This document shows positions 13,957 to 25,899 of a stretch of DNA of 64,000 nt, one piece after another. The translations under genes and the position numbers were made by a program. Origin of the DNA: Cristatella mucedo (taxonomy: Eukaryota; Bryozoa; Phylactolaemata; Cristatellidae); the NCBI GenBank assembly GCA_009760855.2, contig WPIO01000066.1:1078501-1142500 (forward strand), given 5' to 3'. The notes under the pieces were generated by a model. That model saw only the letters and a list, made by a program, of their open reading frames with translations, was not told the DNA's origin and did not search any database. Each line of letters opens with the position of its first letter. Position 1 is the first letter of the stretch.

Positions 13957-14244
13957 GTGCCCAAGTGATGTTGAACTCTTGATAGGCTCGCTTTCCAAAG
14001 CAGCTGATGACACAATAGTAGCCCGAAGGTGAATCGGTCGAGCGATCGTGGTCGTCGCTAAACGGAAGGAACAGCCGTCTCGATTTACCAACCGGCTCGC
14101 TACTTCCGTTGCTGTTAGGCAGTAGCCGATACCAATCTGTAACTGTATTAGTAGGCCTTGGTATGCAAGGAATGGCGCCACATATGAGAGTAAGATCGTC
14201 AACAATTGACCATACGCTCTGGTGGCGTTCGACGTCCTGGGGTG
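13957..14244 (-). CDS. Gene L exon 4: canonical Ig domain with extra cysteine pair
   Basis: A 288-nt exon (96 codons) with acceptor ttcttccttatag and donor GCAC/GTACGT, both phase 1. The translation carries Ig landmarks in order: the B-strand cysteine in DDLTLICGA, the C-strand tryptophan in VTDWYRLL, and the F-strand motif SPSGYYCVISC. Besides the canonical pair there is a cysteine just after strand B (IPC) and one just after strand F (ISC), which could form a second disulfide. The G strand reads FNITW and includes a sequon. A counterpart in gene R would be expected about 1.3 kb upstream of its six-cysteine exon, which is beyond the right edge of the window. Confidence 0.78.
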
Positions 14245-15224
14245 CTATAAGGAAGAAGGAGCTAGTCACCGCCACAGCACGGCTTTGAAATATTAGAAAA
14301 TGACAGACAGCATAGCTTTTTCTAGAAGTTTTTTACTTCCCGGCTCAGAACAGCATAGTAAATAGCCAGCCCGTGTTGGAAAGCTTTAGTACTTGCTAGC
14401 TTTGATGAAGGCATGGTGAATAACCAGTTACATTTTACTGATGTAGCACGCTGGTCTTTAAAGCTTTAGCTGTCTATGAAGCACCGGGAAAGTTCCCAGA
14501 GTGAAAATTAGTTCTAGGAGTGCACAATGTAAATACATTATTATTATTATTACTATCTATTATTGGGCAGTGGTGCTTTGCTTCATAGCGAACGGTTGAA
14601 AAAAGCAAAGACAAAGCAAAGTACATGATCAGCATGCTGAAGTCTAAAATCAAATAAGCAATCACAGTGACTAGAGGCTGACTATCTTGAGGCACAGGAC
14701 ACTAACCGAAGTTTCTCTTAGAGCTGACAGCAATCCTTTAACTTCAGGCTAACATGTACTAGCTAGCACGACGAAAGCGTTCAACGCAGGGAAAGGCCTC
14801 AAATTTATATGGACAGTGGCATCTCTCGAGCTCATTTCAAACGTAATGCTTGAGCATTAACGTGCACTTACTTGCCGAAACTGTTAGTATTAATAATAAT
14901 CATCCAATGGACACTGTCGTTGAAGAAACTAATTCTCTATTCAGGCACACATTCTCTCGTCATAATTCAGATGGACAAAAACTTTCGAGAAAGCGATTCT
15001 CTATTCAAGCACATGGTCTCTCACCCTAAGACGGCCTTAATGGCAATTAGTCAAAAGCGAGGTGTTCTGCTCCTGTAAGTAAGGCTTGCGTGTGCACGTC
15101 AACACGTACTGCAAGGTACTCTGGGAAAAATAACAATGGCTGATTGAACGGCCTTTTTTAAAGAGCGACATAAAAGCTTTTGTGGCAATCACCAATCCTC
15201 CCAGCGGCAATAAAAGATCATCTA

Positions 15225-16175
15225 CTGCAGGATCCCACTTCTAAATTGGTCCATGCAATTGTGACATCCCTTCTTGACTTCTGTAACTTGACTTCTTGAC
15301 TGCTTGCTGTTTTACGGTTTGTGCACTCTGGCCTAAACAAATGGTTCAGAACTTGGCAGCTAGGCTTCTTTGTCGTGGGTGTTGCAGTTGCCACGTCAAA
15401 CCACTTTTCGTCGATATGCACTGATTCTAGTGAAGAAACGCATCGACTTCAATGTTTTATTAATCACTTTTAAGTCCCTTCATTCTTGGGCTCCATCTAT
15501 CTATCAAATCTAATTCTCAAGAGGCTATGCATCCCACAGCTCGCTTTCTGGAATCTAACTGTCCAACTGAATCTAACCCTTACCCCACAGAAAACTCATT
15601 TTTTTTGGAGACCTTGTCTTTAGTTCCTGTGCTCCCACAACCAGGAACTCACTCCCGACTTCCGCGACGACATCCCCGACTTCCGCGACGACATCCCTAA
15701 CTTAAAAAAAATCCTATATGATTAAATAGCCTATTTTTCTATAGCGACAGAAGAGCCTTTACGGCTATCACCAATGCTTGCAGTGGCGATGAAGGATCGC
15801 CCACAGCAGGAATTGAACCCACGACCTCGAGACCAAGGTCGTGAAAGCAACCTCCTTACCCAGTGTGTAATCACGGCTCACCAACTTGACCACATTTAAA
15901 AGAAGTTGGAAATTCACCAATTTATCAAAGCATTTGGTGGGTCTCTGTCAGTTGATTTGTATATGCAAATGCGTACTAACACTGCGAATGCTGCCTCTAA
16001 CCATACTTGCATGCTGACCCTGTCCAAGTCACCCCTAACCTTGTAATTCCAGTTTTTATTGAGGGTGCTACCACGAAACGTTCGATCGTGCTTTAATAGT
16101 AGCAAATGTAAAGTGCCTAGAAATATATTGATTCGTCTGACGGTGCTGTATCAAATGGCATTGTTATTTTTATAG
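15225..16175 (+). mobile_element. Family-1 LINE 3' half, interrupted by a SINE
   Basis: Conserved blocks appear in order: ttggtccatgcaattgtgac, agctaggcttctttgtcgt, ccacttttcgtcgatatgc, then after the SINE aggctgcctctaacc-like tail text and caaatgtaaagtgcctag. The SINE at about 15733-15890 interrupts it between the C-terminal coding part and the 3' untranslated part. Heavily mutated. Confidence 0.8.
15733..15890 (-). mobile_element. tRNA-derived SINE, nested in a LINE
   Basis: On the minus strand the unit begins gtgagccgtgattacacact (A-box region), continues through ggtcgtgggttcaattcctg (B-box) and then a body with atcgccactgcaagcattgg and ggctcttctgtcgctata. At least four other copies are in the window (35.6, 36.5, 44.5 and 50.1 kb). 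Confidence 0.87.
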
Positions 16176-16574
16176 TCGTTAACATTATTAGGGTTAATTT
16201 CGAAATGTTTGACGGAGTGTGAGTTGATGTGACAGACTGATGCTGGTATTCTGGACAAGGCCTTTGCTCACTGCAATTTTAAACGACAAGAGCCGTGAAT
16301 ATTATTGGCAACCCTGTAATATGTTAACTTTTAGCTCGTCTACCTCAATCGCATGCAACCGTTAGCATTTTGTATGCGTCTGCAGAATTAAAAAAAGATT
16401 TGTACGTTGCATGAGTGTGCCTACACACACTAGGCCTGGTTTACTGTAGCCAAGCGATTTCAAATTTGCAATAGGTTCATAGCATTAAAGTATTAATTGC
16501 ATCTGAAAACTGACCAGATTGCTATGTAAGGTACTGTAAAGCGAGCTATGCTTGTATTCGAATATCATACTTAC

Positions 16575-17018
16575 GGTGAAACACTGCCATCTTAAAATTT
16601 CTAGCAACTGAGATGGATTTTTTTCTTGCAGGATAAACCTCGTTATCGCGCGAACTAAATTCGAAGGAAAATGAGAGAGAGTATTCCTTTGAAGCAAAGA
16701 TGGAAGTCATATTCGGAGAGTTAAACTGCAGGCTAATGTTGTAGCTTCCGTCCTCGTTCTCTTTCGTCAAAAGATTGGGCTCATTGAACCACGTTGGATC
16801 TCGTGCATTGTTTGGTAAAAAAGTACAAGGATCAATTCCGCTCTGTGAGTTGCACTTAATCAGGCCGACTTGAAGTAAATCAGTCCTGAAACCGTAGTGT
16901 TCATAGATGTAGACAGTCGCTGGTAGGTCTAAATAATTTCCTGTAACTCGGATTACAGCTGAAGTCCCGAATTCGACCATTAAATTGTCGTCGACGAGCC
17001 CAATCTCATAGGGATAGT
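16575..17018 (-). CDS. Gene L exon 3: second noncanonical Ig-like domain
   Basis: This exon is 444 nt (148 codons), with acceptor tatgtttgcag and donor CACC/GTAAGT, both phase 1. The sequence begins DYPYEIGLVDDNLMVEFGTS and ends in two long beta strands, SLSFSFEF and KKSISVA. It holds only two cysteines in the middle (IKCNSQSGIDPCTF), not at canonical Ig B/F positions. Several N-glycosylation sequons are present (for example NISL, NMTS). The pattern follows exon 2: an LPAT segment, mid-domain cysteines and terminal paired strands. I do not recognise a named family; a divergent Ig or Fn3-like beta sandwich is the best description. It lies 12.5 kb downstream of exon 2 and 2.3 kb upstream of exon 4. 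Confidence 0.65.
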
Positions 17019-17949
17019 CTGCAAACATAGTCAGCGGATAAATTAAAAGACAATAAAGTGGTGATAAAGTCACATGCGTTTTTACAATATTATAAAAAAG
17101 TATTGCAAATTTCTCGGCGGAATATTTGTGACATATTTAAACTTAAAGAGGTAAAAATAATGCTTTGGGAAATGTAGCATTAAATAGATTTCGACCAATG
17201 AAGCATTTAGTAAGGAAAGTAGTTTTCCTTTTGAGTGGTTGCTTTAATTTAAGCATTCGACGCCCATATTAGCTCAAGTGGAAATCTAGGTACCCACAGC
17301 CTAAAAAGGCTGCAGGCATGTTTCAAAAATTGTTATACCTTTGGAAATATAGTAATCGATATTGTGAATGGAGACGCCGGTTAAATTGTTCGAGGCAGTA
17401 AGATCTAACTGAGTTCAGAAATTTCTTTTATTCCTGGTTTAATTTTTGACAACATATGGGATTTCGAGTTCAGTAAACATGGACCTGCATGTGTTTAAAA
17501 ATTAATCGGCGAAAATTTGTATTGTAAGTTTTTTTGTTATTTACACGACTGTCTGAATTTCATGAATTTTTATAATTATGTTGTGAATGTCATTGGGTGT
17601 CAATTAAATTTTTTATTATACAATTTTAAGTGACTAGTATGGATCATTGATATTACACATTTGTGTGTTTACATCTTGCATGCATTATTGACTCTACATA
17701 CACCGCAGGTATTTCAGCATAATGGTATGAGTGCCATCCTTTGGTTGGCAAAAATGCCATTTGCTTTTCTTTTACCATGTATTTTAATTCGACTATGTAG
17801 AATTAATTTGAAATGACGATACCAGAGTTAGTAAATAAGGCATTAGCGTGGCACCACGAGGAAATGTAATCTCAAATTTGGTTCCATACCTGTGGTGTAA
17901 AGACCGTCTGATCAAGAGGCTAAAGCAACATGTACCCAGTAAAGAAGTG

Positions 17950-18225
17950 TATAAAAATAATAATAATGATACTAATAATTCATACATTTGTGAAGCACCA
18001 TAAGTTAACCTAATATATTTCTAGGCACTTGCTGCAAAGGAACCATGATAGAATGGTTAGTGGTACCTCGCTCAATGACAAACGAACACAGCTGGTTATG
18101 GGTGGCACTATCAGCTTGAGCATGCAAGTATTTTTAGTGGGACCATGCACAATGTCAGAACCCATAAGCACATAAAGGACGAATCCCACAAACCTGCTAA
18201 ATACTGAGATTTGTAGATGCGTTTT
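17950..18225 (-). mobile_element. Family-1 LINE 3' end, minus orientation
   Basis: Starts with an ATT-type tail (aaaaataataataatgata) and shows antisense tail blocks such as tttctaggcacttgctgcaa and cataagcacataaaggacgaat. Followed within 60 bp by an oppositely oriented copy. Confidence 0.75.
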
Positions 18226-18284
18226 AAGCTTTTGTTTAATGTCAATAATTTCATTTACCACAGCTTTTTTACTTGTGTAACTCA

Positions 18285-18870
18285 CTTTGCTGGTCTCCTG
18301 GCTGGTGCAATCAGGTGCTTACAGTTGGTGCGAAACTCTTTTTGCTTTTCTCCTTCGCCTTAAGTTTCGAAATTGCAACGTCCCACCACTTCACACTGAT
18401 ATGCACTAGCTCCCAATCAAGCAGCTCATAGATCTCAAAGTTCTGTCACTTATGCTTTGCTTCCTTCATTCTTCAGCTCCAGCCTACCGATCAGATCAAC
18501 TCTCCCACAAGGCTAAGTATCGGAAGGCTGCTTTTCGGAACATAACCTTTCCTCCAAATCTAGTACAAATCTCAAGTGCTTTAGGGTCAGTGCCTGTAGT
18601 TTATATTCTCTCAAAACCTGGAAATTACTACCGACGCTCGTCACAACATCCCCTGATCTGAAGATTTAAAAAAGCCTGAAAATCAGCCGTTTAGTACAGC
18701 ATTTGTTGGGTCTTTGTGGCCTGCCCCGTCGTGTACAAGTACCAGCTAACACTATGCCTACAGCAGGCAAATGCTACAACTAACAATTTGGTTATTATTT
18801 ACATGTAGCACCTCTAAAGTGCAAAGAGAGATTCAGGTCTCTGAAGGCACCATACAAATGCATTAAGTTT
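18285..18870 (+). mobile_element. Family-1 LINE 3' half, plus orientation, decayed
   Basis: Sense blocks ctggctggtgcaatcaggtg, ctcccaatcaagcagctcat, ccagcctaccgatcagatc and ctctcaaaacctggaa, then the 3' tail gtgcaaagagagattcaggtct. No frame longer than about 70 codons. Confidence 0.75.
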
Positions 18871-18904
18871 GTTAATATTAATGTGAAGTCAGGGGATTCC
18901 GTAA

Positions 18905-19070
18905 TTTACACTGACCCCAAGGACCGCCTAGGCTTTGCTCATTTAAAAGTAGCTGAACTGCTATACCAGTTTCAGTCTTCTCGTGCCCACATGTGGCGTA
19001 TGAATGATGCCTTACCTTTTACTTTCATCAGCTTAGAGACCATCGGTGAAGGAATTTCCTGCTACACAGG
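18905..19070 (+). mobile_element. Family-2 LINE C-terminal fragment
   Basis: Translation includes DRLGFAHLKVAELLYQFQSS, then FTFISLETIGEGISCYTG. These correspond to the family-2 C-terminal blocks LADLLHQFQPV and FLSLKTVGGRSFSSTG at 58.8-58.9 kb. Confidence 0.7.
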
Positions 19071-19199
19071 TAGGCGTTTGGCTACTGAATGCATATAAAA
19101 AGCACACTGGGCTTTGAGTGAGCACTACATATTTCTTCTGATTTGCACTCACATAGCCTTAGAGGCATGTGGAGTTACAGATATATACAAATCACATTA

Positions 19200-20060
19200 C
19201 ATAGAACTCCAGTTGGAAGCGAGATCCAGGCTGTGGGAGTATGCGAGCCTAAATGCAGCTTATCCAAAGGATTTGTGGTTCGTACGATGTGCATGTAAAC
19301 GAATCGATTTTGACAATCGTTAGGTACGAAGCTTAGCATGGTTGGAGAGTAGATCAGATAGGTCGGCTTATGAAATAGAAAGAATAGACCTATAAGTGAG
19401 TGATAGGACCTTGAAGTAGACATTTTCTTGACATAGAGCTCACGAGCATGGAACAGGTCGGAGAAAAGAGACTTTCCAACGGCAATGCTTTACACGTACA
19501 AGCCTGGTTGCAGAGTTTGCACAAGGTGTAATTGACCGATTGCACAGGCCGGTAGGTTAGCAAGCAGGGTGTACGGAAGTCGAGACGGAATTTTTTAAAA
19601 TGCATGGGCCAAATTGGACGTAGCATCACAAGCCTGACATTTAGCCATTTTCTTTTCCTAAAAGTAACACGAATTGAATGTGGATCTGATAATAGGGTCG
19701 GTGGCAAAATCCACAGAGTCAATAGCACACATATACAAAATGTGAAGGGCCCAACAAATTCCGTGAGAAACAAGTAGTATTTTTACTCTTTTCTAAATGT
19801 GATCGATTCTTGGGTGTCAAAAATTTAATTGGGTGTAGATTTCCGACTTTGGAAGAATAAGAGCTAAAGATGATGTCTCCAAGAGGTTGCCGACTCCTTC
19901 GAGCAATTCGCTAATAATTACGGTCAGAAAGGCTGGTGATAGGATGCACAACCTGGTTTGGAGCCCTACAATACAGGCACCCAAATGTGAGTGACAGAGC
20001 TGTTAGGCAATATACTACCCGGTTAGGCGCCAGTGCAAGTCAGAAAAAAGTGGTGCGATA
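19200..20060 (-). mobile_element. Family-1 LINE fragments, minus orientation
   Basis: Antisense blocks include ccaggctgtgggagtatgcg, gcatggttggagagtagatc, gtgagtgataggaccttgaa and, further right, a second related piece (gtctccaagaggttgccgac, ggcacccaaatgtgagtgac). Order and partial duplication suggest two adjoining decayed insertions. They lie in the gene L intron between exons 2 and 3. Confidence 0.7.
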
Positions 20061-20370
20061 AGTCAACTCAGAAGATGGCCACAGAAAATTGCCACAGCCT
20101 AGCGGTAGAGCTAAGCACCGACTGCAAGCTATAAGCAAGCTATAATGCCGCATATTAATTTGATGACATTAAATTAGGTTTCAAAATTACATGATCTTAA
20201 CAGCATTTGGTCTATCTGAGTCTTTATCTTTGCAAGTGAATGCCCCGAAAGTTAATGAAGCGTAACAAATGGATTGGCTTCCTTTGCAGCTAATTCAAGT
20301 GTCAGAACAAATAATTCTATTCGGAAAATCAAAACCTATCGGTGTAAAGTGTGTATACCTTATAAATATA

Positions 20371-20410
20371 AATATATATATATATATATATTATATAATA
20401 TATATATTTT
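20371..20410. repeat. (TA)n microsatellite
   Basis: Short imperfect TA array of about 40 bp. Confidence 0.9.
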
Positions 20411-20559
20411 TTTATGTAGAACTGGGATTTTTTTGTTAAGAGTATTATACTAATAACATGAGTAATAACAAAACTTTTGATAAAGCGTCCTCAGACAACT
20501 CAATAATTTTCTATACACTTTAAATCTGCTGCAAAGCAGACACGATCTACGGGTGAGCC

Positions 20560-20730
20560 ATTACAGGCTACATAGGAAACAGGAATAACATGGTTAGGGT
20601 AGACATGCACACGGTCAGCATGCAAGTTTGGTAGGTGGCAGGATGCACAGTGTCAGCATGCAAGAGTGTGTAAATGACGAATCATAGGGAGCCAATCAAT
20701 GGTGCGATAAATAGGTCGGGTGACTATTGA
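20560..20730 (-). mobile_element. Family-1 LINE 3' UTR fragment
   Basis: Shows aataacatggttagggtaga, gcacacggtcagcatgcaag and gtaaatgacgaatcataggg in antisense, the usual 3' untranslated blocks. A plus-oriented solo tail follows at about 20830-20910 (agagattaagttctctgagg, then ATT repeats). Confidence 0.75.
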
Positions 20731-21479
20731 ACTGATGACTACTGACCCTACGATAATTGGCCTGTATCAATCGGTCTATATGAAAGTTGATCTATATACC
20801 ATCTGGTCTGACACTATCGGACCTATGACAACAGGCTTGTAATAGAAAGAGATTAAGTTCTCTGAGGGCACTTTATAAAGTGCTTTTATTATTTTATTTA
20901 TTATTATTATTATTACTAACTGGCCTATATGACAGTTGATCTGTTTGTCAATTTATAAGAATAATGCACAATTGGTAATTTAAACAATTGATACAAACAA
21001 TTAGGAATACATTAATGACTGAAATTTTATATTTATGCAACAGGATTATTAGTAAAACAGCAGTTTATCGTAAGTGTCAAGCGACGTTCATTACGTTCTA
21101 GATAAAATCGATCTTAATATTACTGTATGTTCTCAAATAACTATTCAATAAATATGCAATGGCAAGAAAAAAATTTATAACATCTGTACGACTATAACCT
21201 TCAACAGCCTGTTGAACTTTTTTGTAGGCTCGCAGTATCTCTTTGCTTGGACAACAAGAACGCCAGTGGTGCCTTGCAAGAACAAGGCAGTATGCTCACT
21301 GTGATAAATGAGAATCCCTTTCAGAAATGTCCACATCATCGGATGATGGCACTGGAACAATGTTTGAGCCTTTAATGCCACCCCTCTATTGCATTCATTG
21401 AATGAGCTATACGGTCTACCGACACTCCATACTGATTCCGTATCCCCACATGGAAGAGTGCACTGCCATAGTTCTCACC

Positions 21480-22450
21480 TTAGCCTCGAAGATGTCTGCA
21501 TCGGATGTAGGTATGTTTGAAGTATGAGATCCGTTTGTTCATACGCTCATGTGACGGCATAGAGTCGGATAGCAGCTCAAATGGTTCGATAACTTTAGTC
21601 TCCGGTACATGATCCAGTACTGGTAGATATCGAACTGCACTACGGATAACGTCATCAGTTGCACACTCCTCTTTCATTCCTAACTCGGTGATCTTTCGTA
21701 TAGAGCTCCGAGTGAGATAGAAGTAACCGGCCGTAGTTGTAGCTATCGAGAAAAAGGCAGATGAAGCATTAAAAGCTGCTGTTTTGAAATCGCTCAGAAT
21801 TGTTTGAGGGTATGAGAGCAGAAGGTATGAGACGCTCGAGTTCGGCGATAACGTGATCATATTGTTTTGTATCGTATGTATGGTATCGTATGTTGTGCGA
21901 GTCTTGTTTGGAAGTAGGCAGTATATTCCAAAAAGTGATAAGTCCAGGGACACGTTGAAAATGAAAGGTACGCAGTTGAGAGAAAAGTAAGGGAACTACG
22001 TGAAACGTACCGTTGGCTAGCCACAAGTCTGGGTGAGCCAAGCCGTCAAGTAAGGTGCTACTTCCAAGAATGATCAGCCTATCCTGTCCTGGTTGTGAGT
22101 GAAACAGTATAGAATCAATGAATTTCTGAGGGATGTCAAATAACAGATCCATGGGTATCGGTGATAAAGTTCCGTCAGCCACTTACAATGTCTTCCTTTT
22201 TCTGCCTCTGCAGTGCTCGATTCAACGTTGACTTTTTCGTTAAAGCCGCTAGCATGTCATCAGATAAGTTCCTAGCCACAGAACCTTGTGCTGCACTCGG
22301 AGTCGCTGAAACTTCCAACATCTTGGCCTTCATGCCATATACAGCCTTCTTTGGCCGGGCTATTGCTATGTTTACTTTCTGGCAGAGTTGTAGAGTGCGA
22401 TTTCCAACAACTGTAGTGCCAATCGTGATTGGAAAAACCTTGCAACCTTG
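21480..22450 (-). mobile_element. Degenerate MULE-type transposase with possible FLYWCH relic
   Basis: The minus-strand frames contain LLDGLAHPDLWLANGTFHVV then LFSQLRTFH, the hallmark D-G-T-F segment of MULE transposases. Further down are TILSDFKTAAFNASSAFF, GYFYLTRSSIRKITELGM and RISYFKHTYI. The 5' part near 22.2-22.45 kb encodes NLSDDMLAAL-like text in one frame and a Cys/His region consistent with a FLYWCH zinc finger in another. At least one frameshift separates the frames at 22182-21769 and 21953-21480. It is a dead DNA-transposon remnant inside the gene L intron between exons 2 and 3. No terminal inverted repeats were identified. Confidence 0.82.
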
Positions 22451-22829
22451 CTGACTGTATTTGCAGCGTCACCAATTCGTAGTGCCGCTTGTGTTAACGA
22501 TTACCATCCAGTATTCAAAGTTTTTTAATATAACCGTTGCATTTGCACGCTTGGAAATTCCGCACTATATCGCTGACTCAATAATTTAAAAATATTTTTA
22601 TGTTAAAAAAATTATAACTTCACAAATTATCGCTACTATTTTTTTACTAACACGTATAACAATATATAACCTAATTTTATCAAATAAAATTGACCTGCAC
22701 CAGTTTTATTTGTCTTGCTTATTTCTGATCTTAGAGCCACTTGTCAAAGATTAGTTGTTATATAAATCAACTGTCATATAGGCCGATTCGTACAGGCCAA
22801 TTGTCGTAGGGAAAGCAGTCAAAAGTTTG

Positions 22830-22985
22830 ATTGTCGGCACACCGATAAATAGATGTGTTTTTAATTTCTTTCTAAATTCCGTCACGTCATCTGATGTCAT
22901 GATGCAGTCAGAAGTTAATTCCAGGCCTTGGGAGCTTACGAAATACAGGCCCGGTCCCCAAATAATTTGATTTGAGGTTAGTATA
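22830..22985 (-). mobile_element. Family-1 LINE fragment
   Basis: Antisense text ataaatagatgtgtttttaa, gatgcagtcagaagttaatt and aggccttgggagcttacg matches the coding 3' end and start of the 3' UTR in the 24.9 kb copy. A short TA run follows at 22999-23015. Confidence 0.7.
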
Positions 22986-23959
22986 GTGATACATACACAC
23001 ATATATATATATATTTATGTATATTGATGATGTCCTGTGATTTCCAAGAATATAAAAAAACAATTAATTCATCCCATTCCCACTTTTACCAAGTAAGGCA
23101 AACCTCTAACACTAGAAATACTTATAAGCCTTTAAGGTGAATAATTAAAAAGATATGATACTATTAATAATAATAAATTTAAAATAGCTACCTCTGAGAA
23201 CTGAGTATCAATCCATGCATTTATATTTTAGGGGCAAAATTGCGACACGCGAATGCAGGTTATTTTTGCCTTTAAAATGTGAAGAGCCGACAATTAAGAA
23301 AACTGAGCTTATTTGGGAAATACCCAGTTCTAATGATATAGTGTAGGTCTTTGAGCTTGCATATAAACTGATGTCTTTGAATATACAGCTTTCTTGACAT
23401 CGGTTTTGAATAAGCAAATTTTTTGTGAACCATTGAATCGTTACAAAGTACCTGCCAATTTAGCGCACCTGTAGTTGGTTCAACTTTTCACTATTTTACA
23501 GTAGTTTTTAACTGCCGGAGTGTGCTGTACAGTCAAAATTATCCGATCCAGCTTTCCATGAGCATTTACCTTCAAAGTTGTTTGATACGAATGTTGTTCG
23601 TTCTGAAAAAAGGTTAGGGTCTAGAAGAAAAAAAAAGCCCATCTTAGTGTCTTCCTAGCAACATATTAAAAGCTCTGCATTCCGTCCCAAATTTCACATG
23701 CAGTCAAAGAATATAAAACAATAGATAAAGTTAGTTATTTTCAAGGAAGCAGCTAGACTCTTCAGGAATTTTTGGAGAAATGCCAAGTAAAATTAAACAT
23801 TTGATGTAGCCAAGCAATCGGAAATTCTGGAACAAATAATCTTTTCACTTTATGTAGCTGTATAGGCTTATCCTCAGGAAGATGCATCACTAGCCAAGTG
23901 AGGAGTATTTGCAGTTAAACCTGTTAATTATTACTTATCCAGTGAATGCACTAGGGTAC

Positions 23960-24690
23960 ATAATAATAACAATAGTAATAATAATGCACTTGATAAAGCG
24001 CCCTCAGATAACTCAATCTCTTTCTAGGTGCTTCACATTTGCTGCCAAAGTAAACTTGACTTAATGGTGAGTAATTTCATGCATGATAAACAAGATGAAT
24101 AACGTAGCTCGGGGTGACATGCACAAGGTCAGCTTGGAAGTGTGGTTAGTGGCAGCATGCACAGTATCAGCATGCATAAGAAACGAGTTACAGGAATCAA
24201 CTAAATGCTTTCCTTAATAGGAGTGTTTTTTCGTTCTTTTTAAATGTGGTCAAGTCAGGGGATGTTCTGATGCAAGTCGGGAGTGAGTTCCGGGTTTTGA
24301 GAGCATAAGACCTAGGTGCTCGATCTCCAAAGGCTTTGAGGTTTTTTGCGAGAATTTGGTAAACTGTTGGATTGCGAAAATTGGGTGGTACGAGACTTGG
24401 CTTGGTGGGGAATAAATCTAGAGATAGGTTGGAGCCAAAGAAGGAAGTGACCTAAAAGTGAGCGACAAGACCTTGAAGTCAATCCGTTGCTTGACTGGCA
24501 GCCAGTGCAGGTCGGGCGAGAAGTGGTGTGATGTGGCAACTGCGACGCTCACGACATACAAGCCTAGCAGTGGAGTTTCACACCAGCAGGAATCGCCTGA
24601 ATGCACATGCCGGTAGGCCTGCAAGCAACGAATTACAGAAGTCAAGACGGGATGCCACAAATGCACGGACAAACCAAAAAAGTTTTAACT
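23960..24690 (-). mobile_element. Family-1 LINE 3' half, minus orientation
   Basis: Begins with an ATT tail and gataaagcgccctcagataa, then 3' UTR and C-terminal coding blocks. In translation SNGLTSRSCRSLLGHFLLWL and SPDLHWLPVKQRIDFKVLSL appear in two frames, so a frameshift separates them. Confidence 0.87.
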
Positions 24691-24804
24691 GATATAGCAA
24701 GCTTAGCAGGCAAGAAATCGACCGCAAAAAGTTGATCTGTCAGCTAAACATTTGCCTGCTAGAGCTGGGACTCATTTGATAGGAATAATCTGATAATATT
24801 ATCA

Positions 24805-25895
24805 GTAACAACAACACTTGATATAGCTTCTTCAGAAAATTCAATTTCTTTCTAGGTATTAAGTGGCTGCATGCACAGTGTCAGCATGCATGAGATCATA
24901 AAAGACGAATCATAGGGAACCACTAAATCACGTGATAAAAAGATGCATTTTTAATTTCTCCTTCCATGTAGACACTTCTGCTGAGATCATGACACAGTCG
25001 GAAGTAAGTTTCAGGCTTTTGGGAGTACACGAAAAACAGGCCTGGTTCGCAAAGGATTTGAGGGTTTTACGAGGTATAGGACAACAGATTGATTTGGAAA
25101 AGTGGTTGGTACAATTGTTAACCTGGTTGGGCAGTAGATATGTTGGATAGGCTGGATCCAGAGAATGAACCGACCTAAACGATAGTGACAAAACGTTGAA
25201 GTCGATACTTTGATTTATTGGTAGCCAGTGCATTTCGGTGAGAAGTGGTATGATGTGACTACAGCAATGCTTGCGATGGACAGGCATAGCTGCAATGTTT
25301 TGCACCAGCTGCCAGCACCTGAGTGCAAAGGCCGGTAGACCAGCAAGAGCGAGTTACAGAAGTTGAGATGGGGTGTGAAAAATGCATGGACAACTTAGAA
25401 GTGGTATCCATGTCTAAACAAGCCCAAATTGTAGCTATGTCATGTTTCTGAAATTAGGCAGACTTGATTGTTAAGCTAAGCTAAGCTAAGCTAAGCTAAG
25501 CTAAGTTAAGCTAAGCTATGCTAAGCTAAGCTAAGCTAATGCTAAGCTAAGCTATGCAGTGCAAGTGCTATGCAAATGCTGTGCTGTGCTGTGCAAATGT
25601 GCTGTGCTATGCCGTGCTGTGCTATGCAAATGCTATGCAAATGCTATGGTGTGCAAATGCTGTGCTTTGCGATGCTAAGCTAAGCTATGCTAAGCTAAAC
25701 TAAGCCATGCTAAGCTAAGCTAAGCTTAGTTAAGCTATAGTAAGCTGATAAGGTCGTCTAACGAAAGATCGATTTGGAATATGACTCATAGATTTCTCGC
25801 TGATTTAACAAGAGATGTGTTGGCAGATATAATTTTGAGCATAAGCCTTCCCCATTTCTGAATCACACCTAGTTTGCCCATCTATCCGAATGTGA
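24805..25895 (-). mobile_element. Family-1 LINE interrupted by a pentanucleotide array
   Basis: The left part (24805-25470) runs from the 3' tail through IPLLTEMHWLPINQSIDFNV to the segment gcagacttgattgt. The LINE continues on the other side of the array with gataaggtcgtctaacgaaa and gaatcacacctagtttgccc, up to about 25895. Nothing of the element seems lost between the halves, so the array lies within a single LINE copy. Confidence 0.85.
25471..25747. repeat. (TAAGC)n array grown inside a LINE
   Basis: About 277 bp. Outer parts are nearly perfect taagc/aagct units. The middle (about 25555-25680) is a variant region of tgctatgcaaatgc and gctgtgctatgc units. It sits where intact family-1 copies read gagctgat, which contains the seed agct. 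Confidence 0.93.
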
Positions 25896-25899
25896 TCAC

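Noticed and set aside
25471-25747. CRISPR-like array
   Set aside because: Pentanucleotide satellite in a eukaryotic LINE; no repeat-spacer structure.
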